DNA from: Talinum fruticosum
Taxonomy: Eukaryota > Streptophyta > Magnoliopsida > Caryophyllales > Talinaceae
Length of the DNA: 64,000 bases
Direction of reading: 5' to 3'
Assembly (NCBI GenBank): GCA_021018815.1
Contig: JAITYX010000003.1
Span: 9,174,501 to 9,238,500 of the forward strand
In this document: positions 34,024 through 45,061 of the stretch, in pieces
Layout: every line of letters begins with the position of its first letter
How positions within the stretch are numbered: position 1 is the first letter of the stretch
Translations under genes and position numbers: made by a program
Notes under the pieces: model-generated
Told to the model about the DNA's origin: nothing
What the model saw: the letters and a program-made list of their open reading frames with translations, nothing else
The model's database searches: none

Positions 34024-35760
34024 ATGGCTCGTAACACCGGAGAGTTCGACGAAGGTAGATCTTCCAACAGGCCACCAAAATTCAAAGGTTCAAATTTCGG
34101 TCATCTGGAAGAAGCTTATGGAATGTTTCCTTATGGATCACGATGAAGAAGTATGGGAAATCATACAACAAGGAAACTACATTCCAACGAAGACAGATGA
34201 ATTCGTAATCCTTCCAAAGACAAAGGCCGAGTTCACGCCGACAGGCGCAGAAGTTCGTAAAGAACTTCAAAGCCATGAACATCCTCATGTGCGCTATAAG
34301 CTCGTAAGAATATAATCGAGTCTCTGCTCGTGACTCTGCTAAAGAGGTGTGGGACACTCGGTCAACACCTACGAAGGTACAAGTCAGGTGAGACAAGCGA
34401 AGATCAGCCAGTATCTTCACAAATATGAGCTTTTCAAAATGGAGCCGAAGAGAACATTACTCGGATGTTCATACGCTTCACCGAGATCACCAACAATCTC
34501 AAATCTCTGGGAAAGAAAATCTCCCATGAAGAAATGTGCCGGAAAATTCTCGAAGTCTACCCAAGAAACGATGGGGTCCTAAGGTAACCGCCATAGAAGA
34601 GGCTCGTAACCTCTCACTCTTGAAGCCGACGAGCTCATCGGAAAGCTTCGACCCATGAGATACATCTCGGAAGAAGAAGATGCTAAGGGTACTTCCAAAA
34701 GGAACATCGCGCTTAAAGCCTCGTAATCCAAAGAAGCAAGTCCAAGCTCCTCCGACTCGAAGATGATCCCATGGCACTCATTGCAAGAGGCTTCAAGAGA
34801 ATGATGAAGCACAAAAGATGGGATAAAAGGCCAAAAGAAGAATTCTACAAAAAGGACAAGAGAGACAGAAAAGGTAAGTTTTCTTCACCCTCAAAGTTAT
34901 CCTTGTCTAAGAATTCTGGATGTTTTGAATGTGGCAAGCAAAGACCACATAGTCAAGGACTCGTCCAAAACGAAGAAGGGACAGGAAGAAGAAAAAGGCC
35001 ATGATGGCAACATGGAGTGACGAGGACTCATCTCGAAGACGACGAAGACTCGGATGACTCGAAGTGTCTCGATGGCAATTTCGACTCGTAAGCCGAAAGA
35101 GAGTCGACTCGCGACTCGACAACGAGGAAACCGATCCTCAAGAGGTAATAAACTACTTCCTCAAATTTTCCAAAGTTGATTTAGCTAAGTACATCTTCAC
35201 TTTGGAAGAAAAGTCCAATTCGATTCTTCTCATTTCAAGGAACAACTTGAGTCAATCACTTCGAGAGCACCGTTTTAAAAACGAATTGGAAAACCGAGAC
35301 TCACACTCGGAGAACTCAAGACAAGTGCTCAAACTAATGAGACCGAGTCTCGAGTTACTCAGAAAGAAAATGAGCAATCGAAACGTAAGCTCATTGAGTC
35401 TCAAGATCTGGTTTTGAAGTTTTCTCAAGGACGGAAGAACCTTGATATGCTCTTAGGATCACAATGTGTCTCATTTCGAAAAGAAGGTCTTGGTTTCAAC
35501 AAAGAGGAAGAATCTAATTCTTACTCGTAATTGTTCAAAAAGGACTCCGTAATCGTTAAGTTCAAAAAGGCCGAGCATGGTCCCATTCACAAAAATGAAA
35601 GGAGGACTAAACCCGCACCTATTTACAAAAAGAAACCATTTTCCTCTCGTTTCAAAAGGAAAGGTTTTTAAAAGGAAAGAGACACAGACTCAGTCCTCTC
35701 GAAAAGAAGGAGACTCGTAATCGACTAAAACCAAAGTCATTCAAATCTGGGTTCCGAAGC
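34024..35760 (+). pseudogene. gag: gag of SIRE copy 2, frameshifted
   Basis: ATG at 34024 (MARNTGEFDEGRSS). The core reads IECFLMD-type sequence MECFLMDHDEEVWEIIQQGN at 34118 onward. The zinc knuckle at about 34919-34962 keeps CFECG, then shifts at GGCAAGCAAAG; the last Cys codon reads ACTCGTCC where copies 1 and 3 read TTGTC. CGTAA replaces CGGAA or CGAA repeatedly (34247, 34725), creating apparent stops. A Lys/acid tail follows (KKKAMMATWSDEDS-type). The region to 35760 is the linker to the protease. The native role is particle formation and RNA packaging. Confidence 0.9.
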
Positions 35761-37150
35761 ACCTTCTTCCTCGTAAAAGGACCACAAGTAAGGAATGTTA
35801 CTCGGGTTCGTTAGAGGAAGTGAGAAGGGTTAGATTTTCTCTCGCTTTTGCGAGTCACTCGTAAAAGATCAAAAGGACACCGGTACCTGGACAGTGGATG
35901 TTCTCGACACATGTCAGTGACCAAGGACTCTTTTCTCGAGCTGAAGTCATATAAAGGAGGAAAGGTGACCTTCGGTGATGACAAAGAAGGGCAAGATAGT
36001 GGGCATTGGGAAGATTGGTAATGGAAACAATCTGGTGTGCCCAGTCTACCTTGTCAAAGGACTTAAGTACAACTTACTTAGCATCTCCCAGCTTTGTGAC
36101 AAAGGTCAAGAGGTAAAATTCACTCAATCCAAGTGCTACATCACGGATGAGACCACCAAAGAGGTAAAGCTCTCGGTAAGAGATCGTGTAATACCTACAT
36201 CATCCCTCTTTCGACCCAAGTCGAACTTATCCTGTTTAAAAGCATATCTTCAAGATGATTCTTGGATTTGGCATCGTAGATTAGGTCATATTAGCATGCA
36301 TACTCTCAAAAAGCTTCGCATCTCATCATCTCGGTTAGAGGATTACCTAACCGTGTGTTTGAGAAGGACAAAGTATGTGGAGCATGCACCAAAGGGAAAC
36401 AAGTCGATCTTCATTCAAATCTCTCGAAGACAGCTTCCACATCCAACGTGCTTGAATTACTACACATGGACTTATGTGGTGAAATCCTCGTAAAGAGTCT
36501 CGGAGGTAAATCTTACATACTTGTTATTATTGATGATTTTTCGAGATTTACCCGGGTGTGTTTTCTCAAGCATAAGAATGAGGCTTTTAAGGAGTTCAAG
36601 CAAGCTCGTAGAAAGATTCAAGTTGAGTCTCGGACTCGGATTCAAAAGATTCGAACCGATCATGGAAGGGAGTTCGACTACTCGGAATTCTCGTAGTTTT
36701 GTGACAAGAATGGAATTTCTCACAACTTCTCAACACCCGTAACTCCTCAACAGTAATGGAGTAGTTGAGAGAAAGAACAGAACCCTTGAAGAAATAGCAA
36801 GGACGATGATGATTGAACACAACTCGCCTTACTATTTCTGGCGCAGGCAAGTAAACACAGCCAACTACACTCTCAATCGATGCCTCATCGTACCCATTCT
36901 CAAGAAAACACCTTATGAGCTCTACAAAGGAAGGAAGCCAAATATTTCCTATTTCGGATCTTTCGGATGTAAGTGTTTTGTCCACAACAACGGTAAGGAT
37001 CATCTCGACCAAGTTTGATGCTCGGTCGACGAAGGAATTTTTCTAGGTTATTCTTCTCATAGCAAAGCTTATCGTATATTCAACAAGAGAACTAACAAAG
37101 TGGAAGAAAGTATCCACGTAGTGTTTGATGAGCTTGAACAGGGAAAACCA
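35761..37150 (+). pseudogene. pol: pol protease-integrase of SIRE copy 2, frameshifted
   Basis: The protease active site LDSGCSRHM is intact at 35887-35913. The 172-codon frame at 35975 covers the protease end (IVGIGKIGNGNNLVCPVYLV), LLSISQLCDKGQ and the zinc domain WIWHRRLGHISMHTLKKLRI. The 36355-36696 frame carries CGACTKGKQ, LLHMDLCGEI (first catalytic Asp), VIIDDFSRFTRVCF and IRTDHGREFDYSEF (second Asp). VVERKNRTLEEIART-type sequence follows near 36760 after a frame break, then TPYELYKGRKPNISYFGSFG. Breaks coincide with CGTA words at 36690 and 36738. Confidence 0.92.
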
Positions 37151-37454
37151 AGTGAATCTTCATACTCGAACCGAAGCTCGAAAGGATGATGACGAAGATG
37201 AGTCTATAAAGACTCGAAGGAGACCACTCGTAACGAGGAAGCTCGGAATGAGACAACTCTAGAGGTCGCTCGTAACGAGCAAGTCAATGAAGAAGATCAC
37301 GTAGAGCAAGCTTCGAAGATCAAGCAATTCAACCAACAAACCTGGTGAATCAAAGAACTGGTAAAGCATTCAAATTTACTTCCAGCCATCCCCAAGAAAA
37401 CATTATTTCGATATCAACAAGTGGGGTAAGAACTCGTTCTTCTCTTCATAATCT

Positions 37455-39011
37455 ATGTGCATTCACCGCATTCATTTCACTAATCGAACCCAAAATGCAC
37501 TAGAAGCCCTTAATGAACCCGAATGGGTAGAGGCCATGCAAGAAGAGCTGAATCAATTCGAGAGAAACCAAGTCCGGACTCCGACCAACCGACCTTCCGA
37601 CCACCCAGCTATAGGAACCAAATGGGTTTTCAAAAACAAACTGGATGAGGGTGGAATAGTAGTCGAAATAAGGCTAGACTTGTAGCTCAGTGGTTACAAT
37701 CAAGAGGAAGGAATTGATTGTGGGGAAACCTTTGCACCAGTAGCTAGAATTGAAGCCATTAGAATACTCGTTGGCATTTGCATCCCGCATGCATATTAAA
37801 TTATATCAAATGGATGTTAAGTGTGCCTTTCTCAATGGTTTTATTGAAGAAGAGGTCTATGTCGAGCAGCCTCCCGGTTTTGAAAACTCGGAATTTCCAA
37901 ATCATGTTTTCAAACTCCAAAAGGCTCTCTATGGTCTTAAGCAAGCCCCTAGAGCTTGGTACGAAAGACCGAGCAGACTTCCCGGTTCAAAATGATTTCA
38001 AAAGAGGTCGGATCGACAAGACTCTATTCATAAAGACCAAAGGGAAAGATTTTCTCATTGTTCAAATATATGTTGACGATATTATATTCGGTGCTACTAA
38101 TGAATTTCCGTGCCGAGAATTTTCTCGAGTTGATGAGTCAAGAGTTCCAAATGAGCATGATGGGAGAACTCAATTTCTTCCTTGGGCTGCAAATCAAACA
38201 AGACAAAGATGGAATCTTTGTCCATCAATCAAAGTACACCAAGGAACCGCCGAAGAAATACAAACTTCAAGATGCAAAGCACGCATCTACTCCTATGAGC
38301 AACGAGTATAAAACTCGACTCGTATGAGACAGTAAAGCAAGAGATCGAAACTCTATCGAGGTATGATTGGATCACCGCTATATCTTACTTTAAGCGCACT
38401 GTATATAATGTTCAGTGTTTGCTTATGCGCACGATTTCAAGCTAATCCAAAAGAATCTCATCTCACTACGGTGAAGAGAATATTCGGATATCTTGCAGAC
38501 ACTCGTAATCTAGGACTCGTGGTACTCCGGAGACTCGTAACCGAGTCCGACCGGGTACTCGGACGCAGTACTACGCAGGATACAAAGTTGATCGAAAGAG
38601 CACATCCGGAGCTTGCCAATTTCGGGTCAATCCCTAATATCCCGGCACTCAAAGAAGCAAAACTCGCAGCTCTATCAACCGCGTAAGCTGAATATATTGC
38701 CGCCGGAGCTTGTTGCGCTCGCATTCTCTCGGATAAAACAACACTTGAAGGATCTTGGACTAACTCTCAACTCTGTCCCAATCAAGTGTGACAATCAAAG
38801 CGCAACCGCATCACTAAGAATCCTGTCCAAAGCACTCAAAAACAAAGCATATTGAAGTCGGTATCATTTCTTACGCGATCACTCGTAAAAGGGTGACATT
38901 ACACTTGAATTCATTCCTACTAATCTTCAATTAGCTGATATCTTTACTAAGCCTCTTGGTGAAGATCAATTCTGTTTTATTCTGAATGAACTTGGTATGC
39001 TAAATGCTTAG
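37455..39011 (+). pseudogene. pol: pol reverse transcriptase-RNase H of SIRE copy 2, frameshifted
   Basis: RT opens at ALEALNEPEWVEAMQEELNQ in the 37455-37685 frame, which ends at a TAG after ARLDL. The next frame has [20 protein letters not shown] and [22 protein letters not shown] is intact at 38069-38080. MMGELNFFLGLQIKQDKDGI follows at 38150-38210. RNase H starts MIGSPLYLTLSALYIMFSVC (38363) and contains ESHLTTVKRIFGYLADTRNL; the end ...MLNA stops at 39009-39011. CGTAA words at 38506, 38535 and 38882 stand where copy 1 has CGGAA or GAGAA. Confidence 0.92.
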
Positions 39012-39401
39012 TTTTGTGTTGTGATTCTTGAATTTTTCTCGTGCTATGTGCTTTAGTTGTCAATAACCATTGGTTCGACTTGATCATGTGATACTCGGGC
39101 CGATAGTTATTTCGTGTTTCGAGTCACTCGAAACTTTTCTCGAGTCAAACTCGGATGTAGAGAAAATTGGACACCAAATTTTCTGAAGCTATCTCTAGAA
39201 CAATGGAGAGTTTCGGATTATAATTTCAAACTCTTTTTCTCTCTCTTTCTCGAGCGCTGCGATCGGATCTTAACCGCAGATTTCAAACCACCGATATCTT
39301 AATCGTTGAAGAAGAACTGTCACACCGGGCATTAATGATCAATGGACGGGTAAGACGGAACGGAGTTACTTAACGGATAGTGAACGGGCGCGCGTACTCT
39401 T

Positions 39402-39409
39402 TATATATA
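39402..39409 (+). promoter_or_regulatory. TATA-like box upstream of the third ORF, copy 2
   Basis: TATATATA 257 bp before the third-ORF ATG. Upstream are several ACGG words (GGACGG, AAGACGG, TAACGG) like those before the LTR TATA box. Downstream is a CT-rich leader (39420-39640) typical of plant 5' untranslated regions. Confidence 0.5.
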
Positions 39410-39658
39410 ACGTTTATCTATCTTCCTCTCGGTATTCTAAAACTCCTTCCCTCTCAAACGAAAACCCTCTCGCGGAAGTTCTCTACGTGAACAGTAACCC
39501 TTGATCGTCCGCAAGTGTTGAAGAAGCTCTCTCTCTCTCTCGTAAGTTTTCGATCGCTCTCTTCTCATTTTTCTTCTACCATTTTCGTTTTCTTCTCTTC
39601 TACACCTCCATCTCTTTCTCTTTCTCTTTCGAAAAGTTTCATCTTTTCATCTCTCACA

Positions 39659-41320
39659 ATGCCTAAAAGAGGAAACCACCCCGACTTTCGAGTTTCTTCT
39701 TCCTCCAAAAGCCTCGCTCCAACAAGCCGTAAAGCTCAACCCCTTCAAAACCCATTGTCACCCAAAGATCTTGCGCCTGGACGACAAGTTCTTCCCAACA
39801 ACCAAATTCTCCCGGTTGTCCAACATTCAAACCACCTGAGTCTACCATTTCTTGTGTTTCAGCGAGTTCATCTATCTTGAACTCGTTTCGAGTTTTATAC
39901 TCATCTCTCCCACTCGAAAATGTTCTAACCTCTCGGGTTCGTAACATCACCGTTCAGTATCAACACCTCTCTCCTTCACTGATCTGTTCAAAGTTTCTTC
40001 TCTCTTCCCGAACAACGAACCCTATCCCCTTCACTGAAGTCGCCGATGACTTCTTTGAAAAGTATGCTAAAGAATTCCCCGGGTCCGGAAAGAACTTTTC
40101 GTGACTCGGTTGAAGTCGAAGCCAGGCTTCGTGTTTCCTGCCGATGAGAACCTTCTTCTCACAAGCATTCTAGCAAGGAGAACCCCAACTCCAAGCACCT
40201 CAAAGCCCTCTTCGATATCCCGGAGGGATACGAAGTCGACCTCTTCCCCTCCATCATTGAGCGGATGGCCGCTGTGCCAGCTCAACTTCAAACCAAGAAG
40301 AACACCTCCCTTCCTTTCGGTGCTCTTCTCACCCTTGTCTTCAAACAATTCCAAGTTCCTCTTCCTCTCGACCCTAACGCGGTGTCCGAGGCGGCCATTG
40401 TGGTCGACAAGAAGGAACTCTGTGGGTACGGATACCAGGAAACCAACCCCGGTGTCCGGGTTCACAACTCGTAGCCGAGGCCTCCTTCTCCACCTCGGAC
40501 TCGAAATCAACCTCTCTCCCTCTTCCCTCTTCACCTGGTGGTGCCTCCACCTCCAGTGCTTCCAAAACTCTCTCTCGCCCTCTTGTCCCTCGTCTTCATG
40601 GACAAGATCACCTCTCGTGTCCTCCGATTTCGGAGACATGCTCGGGGTTTCAAGTTCGTTCTTCGTGGTCTCGACCATCAACCAAAAGACCGGTCGGTCC
40701 CAAATCCGAGAGCAGCAGCCTCTCGTTCTTGAGATGAGAGAGCTGGTTAAGGAGCGAGAAGGAGCTGGCCGAGCTCCTCGAGAGAGACGGTCCAAGGCGG
40801 CTCGAGACCCGGATGACTCGGACACATCCGAGACGTCTTCGAGCCCGAGCCCGACCTCCTCGGAGAGCGAGGAAGCCGAGGAAGCGAGAGGAAGAAGCTG
40901 CAGATGCGGCGGAGGACGCCGAGGAACCCGCGGCCGAGGCAGCCCCTTCCGGGCAAAGGGAAGAAGAGGCCGTGGCAGCTGCCGAGGGACAGCCTCGCTC
41001 CCCAAGCTCAAGTTGTCTGTACTCAGCTCGGACAGCGAGTCCGAGTGGGTCGAAGATCTCGCTCCTCCAGCCGAGTCAGCCGGAGCAGCCCCTCCAGCCC
41101 CGAGGTCCCAAGGGAAGAACCCCTCGATCCACTTTCTCCGGGTCGCCCCTTAGAGCCGAGCCCCTGCGAATTGTTCCGGTTCTCCCTTCGCCGCGCTCAA
41201 GCACATCGTCAAGATCTTATCGGCGCCGGTGCACCTCCGCCTCCACTCATAAATCCCCTCCCTCCTAGTTGGAGCCATGCACCTGCGTCACGATTCCTCG
41301 GTGCCTCCGAATTTCTGTTT
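39659..41320 (+). pseudogene. Third ORF of SIRE copy 2, best preserved copy, frameshifted
   Basis: ATG at 39659 (MPKRGNHPDFRVSSSSKSLA), a basic Ser-rich N-terminus. After frame changes: NSFRVLYSSLP (39880), PFTEVADDFFEKYAKEFPG (40020), LKALFDIPEGYEVDLFPSII then LPFGALLTLVFKQFQVPLPL and CGYGYQETNPGVRV (40200-40470). A Pro/Ser linker and a helical QKTGRSQIREQQPLVLEMRE stretch (about 40680) follow, with an acidic Ala/Glu-rich tail in the 40813 frame (EEEAADAAEDAEEPAAEAAP). It is much more GC-rich than its surroundings. The family matches the plant-specific putative transposon protein domain; the job is unknown. No signal peptide or membrane segment is convincing. Confidence 0.75.
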
Positions 41321-41666
41321 CAAAATTTTCTTTTGTCCGGACAACTTATGTGTTTTACTTGTACTTTTCTCCCTTCTTTTTGTTTCTTGTTTTTGCTGAA
41401 AGGCAAGGGGAGAAAATGTAGTCGAAACTAGTTGTCTTGTCTAGGGGAGTTCTTTCCGCCCTTGTAATTTTTTTAATGAACTCGAATGCATCTCATTATT
41501 AATTTCGAGCTCTTTCTTTTCCGAGTTAATAAGTTCAAGCATACTTTATTTTGCTCGATATATTGTATATTGCTCTGTTCAATATGTCTTACTCTCTATC
41601 AAACTACTCGGAATCATTCTATTTTCCTCTAACAAAGTTTCGTTTAAGTATGGAATGCCTTTCATC

Positions 41667-41678
41667 AAAAAGGGGAGA
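41667..41678 (+). other. Polypurine tract, copy 2
   Basis: AAAAAGGGGAGA immediately before the 3' LTR, as in other Sireviruses. Confidence 0.9.
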
Positions 41679-41679
41679 T

Positions 41680-43208
41680 TGAAGACTCGTACACTCGCTT
41701 TATATCTTTCCGAGTCATGCAAAAGGAATCGGGTATAACGATGTCATTCTTATAGAGTTTTGATTCCAAGGCATTCTCTCGTGTCTTAGAAACTTACTTG
41801 AGCTAAATAGTATCTTTTCTATGCGATTCGGCCTTCACATATCTCTTTAATCGCTTTCGGTTAGCGACTCGAAAAACTTGTTCTTTATTCCGAGTCCACT
41901 CTCACTCGGAATCCGACTTGTGGTTATTTGCTCTATTGATTGCAAAGTCAGCATTCGTAGTTCATTTCATGCTTAGTCTACATCAAGTGTTTCCCACTCG
42001 ATATTTGTTAATAGAACTTGATTCTTTGCTTAAGACTAAGTCTTATGGAATTCCGAGTATCATGGATATTAGACTCGAATACTCCATTTCTTTTCCGACT
42101 CGATAATCCGTTGGTTAATTATCATGACTATATTATTATCTCGTGTCTAACCTTGGACCAAAGTATTTTATACTTTGAGAACCAAAGGTGCTTTACTTTT
42201 GTAGGTTATTCAATCGAGGAATATCTTTTCAAAGCTACAAAAGTAGCCGGCTTCGTAACGTCAAATCACCAGCAGATATAGCTTTTCACCTTCCTTGCTT
42301 TAGTCCCGTAAGATTGTGTCGAAGCCGTCCGCTTCCATATCCGGAAAACTGGAACGCTAAGCCTAACGGTGGTTTCCACCACATTTATCAAGACACAACC
42401 GATGGTTTTGGGACTTCCAAGAGAGTTAAACCGTTGTACAACGTCCATATTTCAACGGATACTTTCCGAGTGACTCGAAAGCCTTTCACAACGGTCACGA
42501 GAGGACTCTCGGTCAGCGAGATGAAGATAACGGCTACTCGCCCGGTATTCTATAAAAGGAAGCCACTTCACAAGACTTGAAGGTTGCCGAACATATTGTC
42601 AATACACGTACTTGAGCAAAGTTATTGTATTCATTCTCAATCTTCTACTTACAACTCCTACTCGTAATTCATTACTTTCGAGTTGTAAGGTCTTGTACTA
42701 AGTTACAAACTCTTCTTACATTCTTTGTAAGGTCCCTTGACTAAGCCGTAAGGGTTAACTCAGCTTAGTTGTCCCTAGCTGTAAGGGTTATCTCAGCTAG
42801 GAAGTACTAGATCGGATAAGGGAATTTCGAGTCTAGGAAAACTTGTATAGAGTTGTCCAAGGGAGCAACTCGGGTTCGATCAAGTTCACGGTATTTTGTG
42901 GACTCAAAATAGTGGATTTGACTTCGTGTCCGGATTGACACGGGCCGTGGTTTTCTGCCCCGGGAGGGTTTCCACGTAAATTCTCTCGTGTTCTATTTCC
43001 GAGTTCATTCTAGACTCGGATCGCCCTGCTGAACGTGTTTACTCCGATTCATTACATTCCGAGTCCAATCATTTTCCGACCCCTTGCTTAGACTCGGAAT
43101 CTGTCTTTGACTCTTCTCTGTCAAAAGGTGGGTGCTTTCGCAAAGAATTTTTCATCACCCTATTCACCCCCTCTAGGGTGACTCGGACTCTCCCCGAGCA
43201 AACCTTCG
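41680..43208 (+). repeat. 3' LTR of SIRE copy 2
   Basis: Near-identical to 32433-33964, with the TATA box at 42551. It ends ACCTTCG before the duplicated GCGAT. At 43020-43130 it reads CCGAG, CCGAC and CGGAA where the 5' LTR reads CTCGAG, CTCGAC and CGAA. Confidence 0.95.
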
Positions 43209-43213
43209 GCGAT

Positions 43214-43695
43214 GGCTATCTCTCAAGAAAACAACATGGGTAGTGCTGAGTCTAGCACTGCCCGTGCTAGGCTTGGGATTGCTTGTGCTTCCAACCGTGC
43301 ACCCTCACGGTGTTATCAATAAATTATGAATCTCTAGCACGATGTGTGGTGACCTTGGCACGGCCCGTGCCGACCTCCTGGGATTCAGCACGGCTGTGCT
43401 AGGACTTTTTCTTCTTTTCTTCGAGCACAGCCAGTGCCACCACCTGTGCTGATTTGGCTTGATTTTTTCCTCGCTCTCCGACCTTTTATGGCCTCTCCCT
43501 CTTTTCCTTAGAACCTTGAAAGATGTATTCTTCATCATAAAAGGTAGGATTACCTGAAAAGATAGAAATTTGCACACGTTAATCACCAATGAAGAAAGTA
43601 AGTGAATTCAAATAAGCTTTTAGGTGAGAATGCCTTTGAAGGGTCAATATTACCAAATAAGATAACGTAAAAGCCCGTAAAATTGCAGTTTATCA
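43214..43695 (-). repeat. 5' LTR of the Athila/Tat element, outer part
   Basis: Continues the LTR interrupted at 32432, matching 23500-24011, and ends TTTATCA at 43695. It contains GCACGGCCCGTGCC-type palindromes (about 43358). Confidence 0.92.
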
Positions 43696-43810
43696 CAATA
43701 CCATGGTATCTCGCCGACAAAGTGTGACGTTCTTCTTTTAAAGGAAACCACTCTTAAGAAATGTATAGTGGTAGTTGTTGTAAGCAATCTTAGAATGTGT
43801 GACGTCCTGG

Positions 43811-45051
43811 TAGACTGGCAAAACCGACCCGGCCCGAAAACCCCGACCCGAACCCGCCTGAAAGTTTTGGGTTTTGGACATGATTTTTCAACCCGAACCC
43901 GAAAAAACCGAACTCGGAAAACCCGCCAAATTAGCGGGTCAAACTCGACTCGAACCCGTTTGACCTGTTGGGTCAAGGCAAAAAAAACAACCATTTTAGT
44001 TTTGTGGCTTATTGATTGAATGTTTCATGCACGTTGTATGATTTTTCCTTTAATTTATCACTCTTTCAATAATGGTTATTTATTATATCAGATTATTTAG
44101 AGAGCCGTTACATATTTATTGCAATCATCTACGAGACGAAGACTGATACTATTTCATTTCTAAACTTCTTCCTCATAAACAAAAGCCATTATATACAAAA
44201 ATTATGCATAACTAATTTTAATTAAAACATATATGGATTCAAATGGTGTAATATATTAAAATACTATAAGCGTACAAGTTATACTTGTTGTATTTTTGGT
44301 GAACTGAATATACCTAGTCACATCTAAATAATATACTTTTATTTTGTAGAAATAATATGATTATAATGATGTAAAAATTTGATGTTATAATTAAAAATAA
44401 TAATTTTAGTTTATCGTAAATCTCTAATTCTTATTTATTTTAAACTATTTTACCTGTACTCGAATCATAACTCCTAAGGTGGGCAATGAACCCAACTAAA
44501 ATAAAGTCAAATTTTTGCTAGTGAATGACATGGATCGGTTAAGCCTACCCAACTCAAAACTTTCGCGATGTGTTTTAAAATGCATTAAATATGCATATAA
44601 ACCTCCTTAGTATAATATAAACGGTGAAATAAACATTGTAACCTTAAACTAATCATTACAGAACAAGTCATTATTATTCAACCAATTATTGACTCAATCT
44701 TTCATTGGCCTTATTTAAACGCGTTAAGCAGCCAACCCACTCAGCTCAATGGGACCTTACACAAATATCATAATGAAATTTTTGAATATTCTTTTTAAAA
44801 ATACAAATACTATACTTTTTTGTAGAATTATTGGAAATTTCAAGCAAAAATTATGTTTAATTTTTATAATTAAAAAAGAAAAATAACCGATAAAAAGGCG
44901 GTCTTAACCCGATGGGTCGACCGAAACCCGTATAACTCGATATACGACTGCCGTATTTTACCCGAACCCGAAATACACCCGATCCATATTTTACCCGAAC
45001 TCGAATACACCCTACCCGTATTTAACCCGCCTACCCGAATTGACGGGTCTA
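43811..45051. mobile_element. Non-autonomous hAT element
   Basis: Ends are TAGACTGGCAAAACCGACCC at 43811 and, on the minus strand, TAGACCCGTCAATTCGGGT from 45051, like plant hAT ends. Dense ACCCGAA/CGGGT subterminal repeats occupy 43825-43975 and 44895-45045, with an A/T-rich core between. Flanking 8-bp sequences CGTCCTGG (43803-43810) and CCTCCCGG (45052-45059) match at 6 of 8, the duplication length expected for hAT. No transposase frame is present. Confidence 0.75.
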
Positions 45052-45061
45052 CCTCCCGGGA

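Larger units (their letters stand above)
32433..43208 (+). mobile_element. SIRE/Maximus retrotransposon, copy 2, youngest, nested in the Athila/Tat LTR
   Basis: Complete element of about 10.8 kb with target duplication GCGAT (32428-32432 and 43209-43213; GGCGAT if the last LTR base is excluded). The LTRs are about 98% identical by eye, with roughly 28 differences over 1,530 bp, about 19 of them at CCG/CTCG, CAG/CGAG or CGGA/CGTA contexts. Gag, protease, integrase, RT, RNase H and third ORF are all recognisable but frameshifted, often at these same contexts. If those are sequencing errors, the real copy may be far more intact than it looks. Confidence 0.95.
22554..43695 (-). mobile_element. 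Athila/Tat-type Ty3/gypsy retrotransposon (minus strand), split by SIRE copy 2
   Basis: On the minus strand: 5' LTR (31487-32432 plus 43214-43695), tRNA-Asp-like primer site, gag, RT, RNase H, integrase, an antisense ORF region, purine tract and 3' LTR (22554-24011). RT before integrase defines gypsy, and the gag and primer site place it in the Athila/Tat group. Removing the 10.8-kb insertion leaves about 10.4 kb, normal for the group. Coding regions are broken by stops, frameshifts and an internal deletion of the protease. I found no clear target duplication. It is older than SIRE copy 2, which lies inside its LTR. Confidence 0.92.

Noticed and set aside
40067..41011. 314-codon minus-strand frame
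   Set aside because: Shadow of the GC-rich third ORF of SIRE copy 2; its sequence is Arg/Pro/Leu-rich with no recognisable family, and copies 1 and 4 do not preserve it.
40101..41153. 350-codon plus-strand frame taken as one protein
   Set aside because: Comparison with copies 1 and 4 shows its first half is out of frame with the conserved third ORF; only a middle section (about 40620-40900) is in the conserved frame.
39515..41431. Calling the Sirevirus third ORF a viral envelope gene
   Set aside because: No clear signal peptide, transmembrane anchor or fusion segment; its sequence fits the plant transposon protein type better.
22554..43700. Target-site duplication for the Athila/Tat element
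   Set aside because: Flanks (ATAAT or TATAT on the left, CAATA on the right) do not match convincingly and the left edge is uncertain by about 10 bp.
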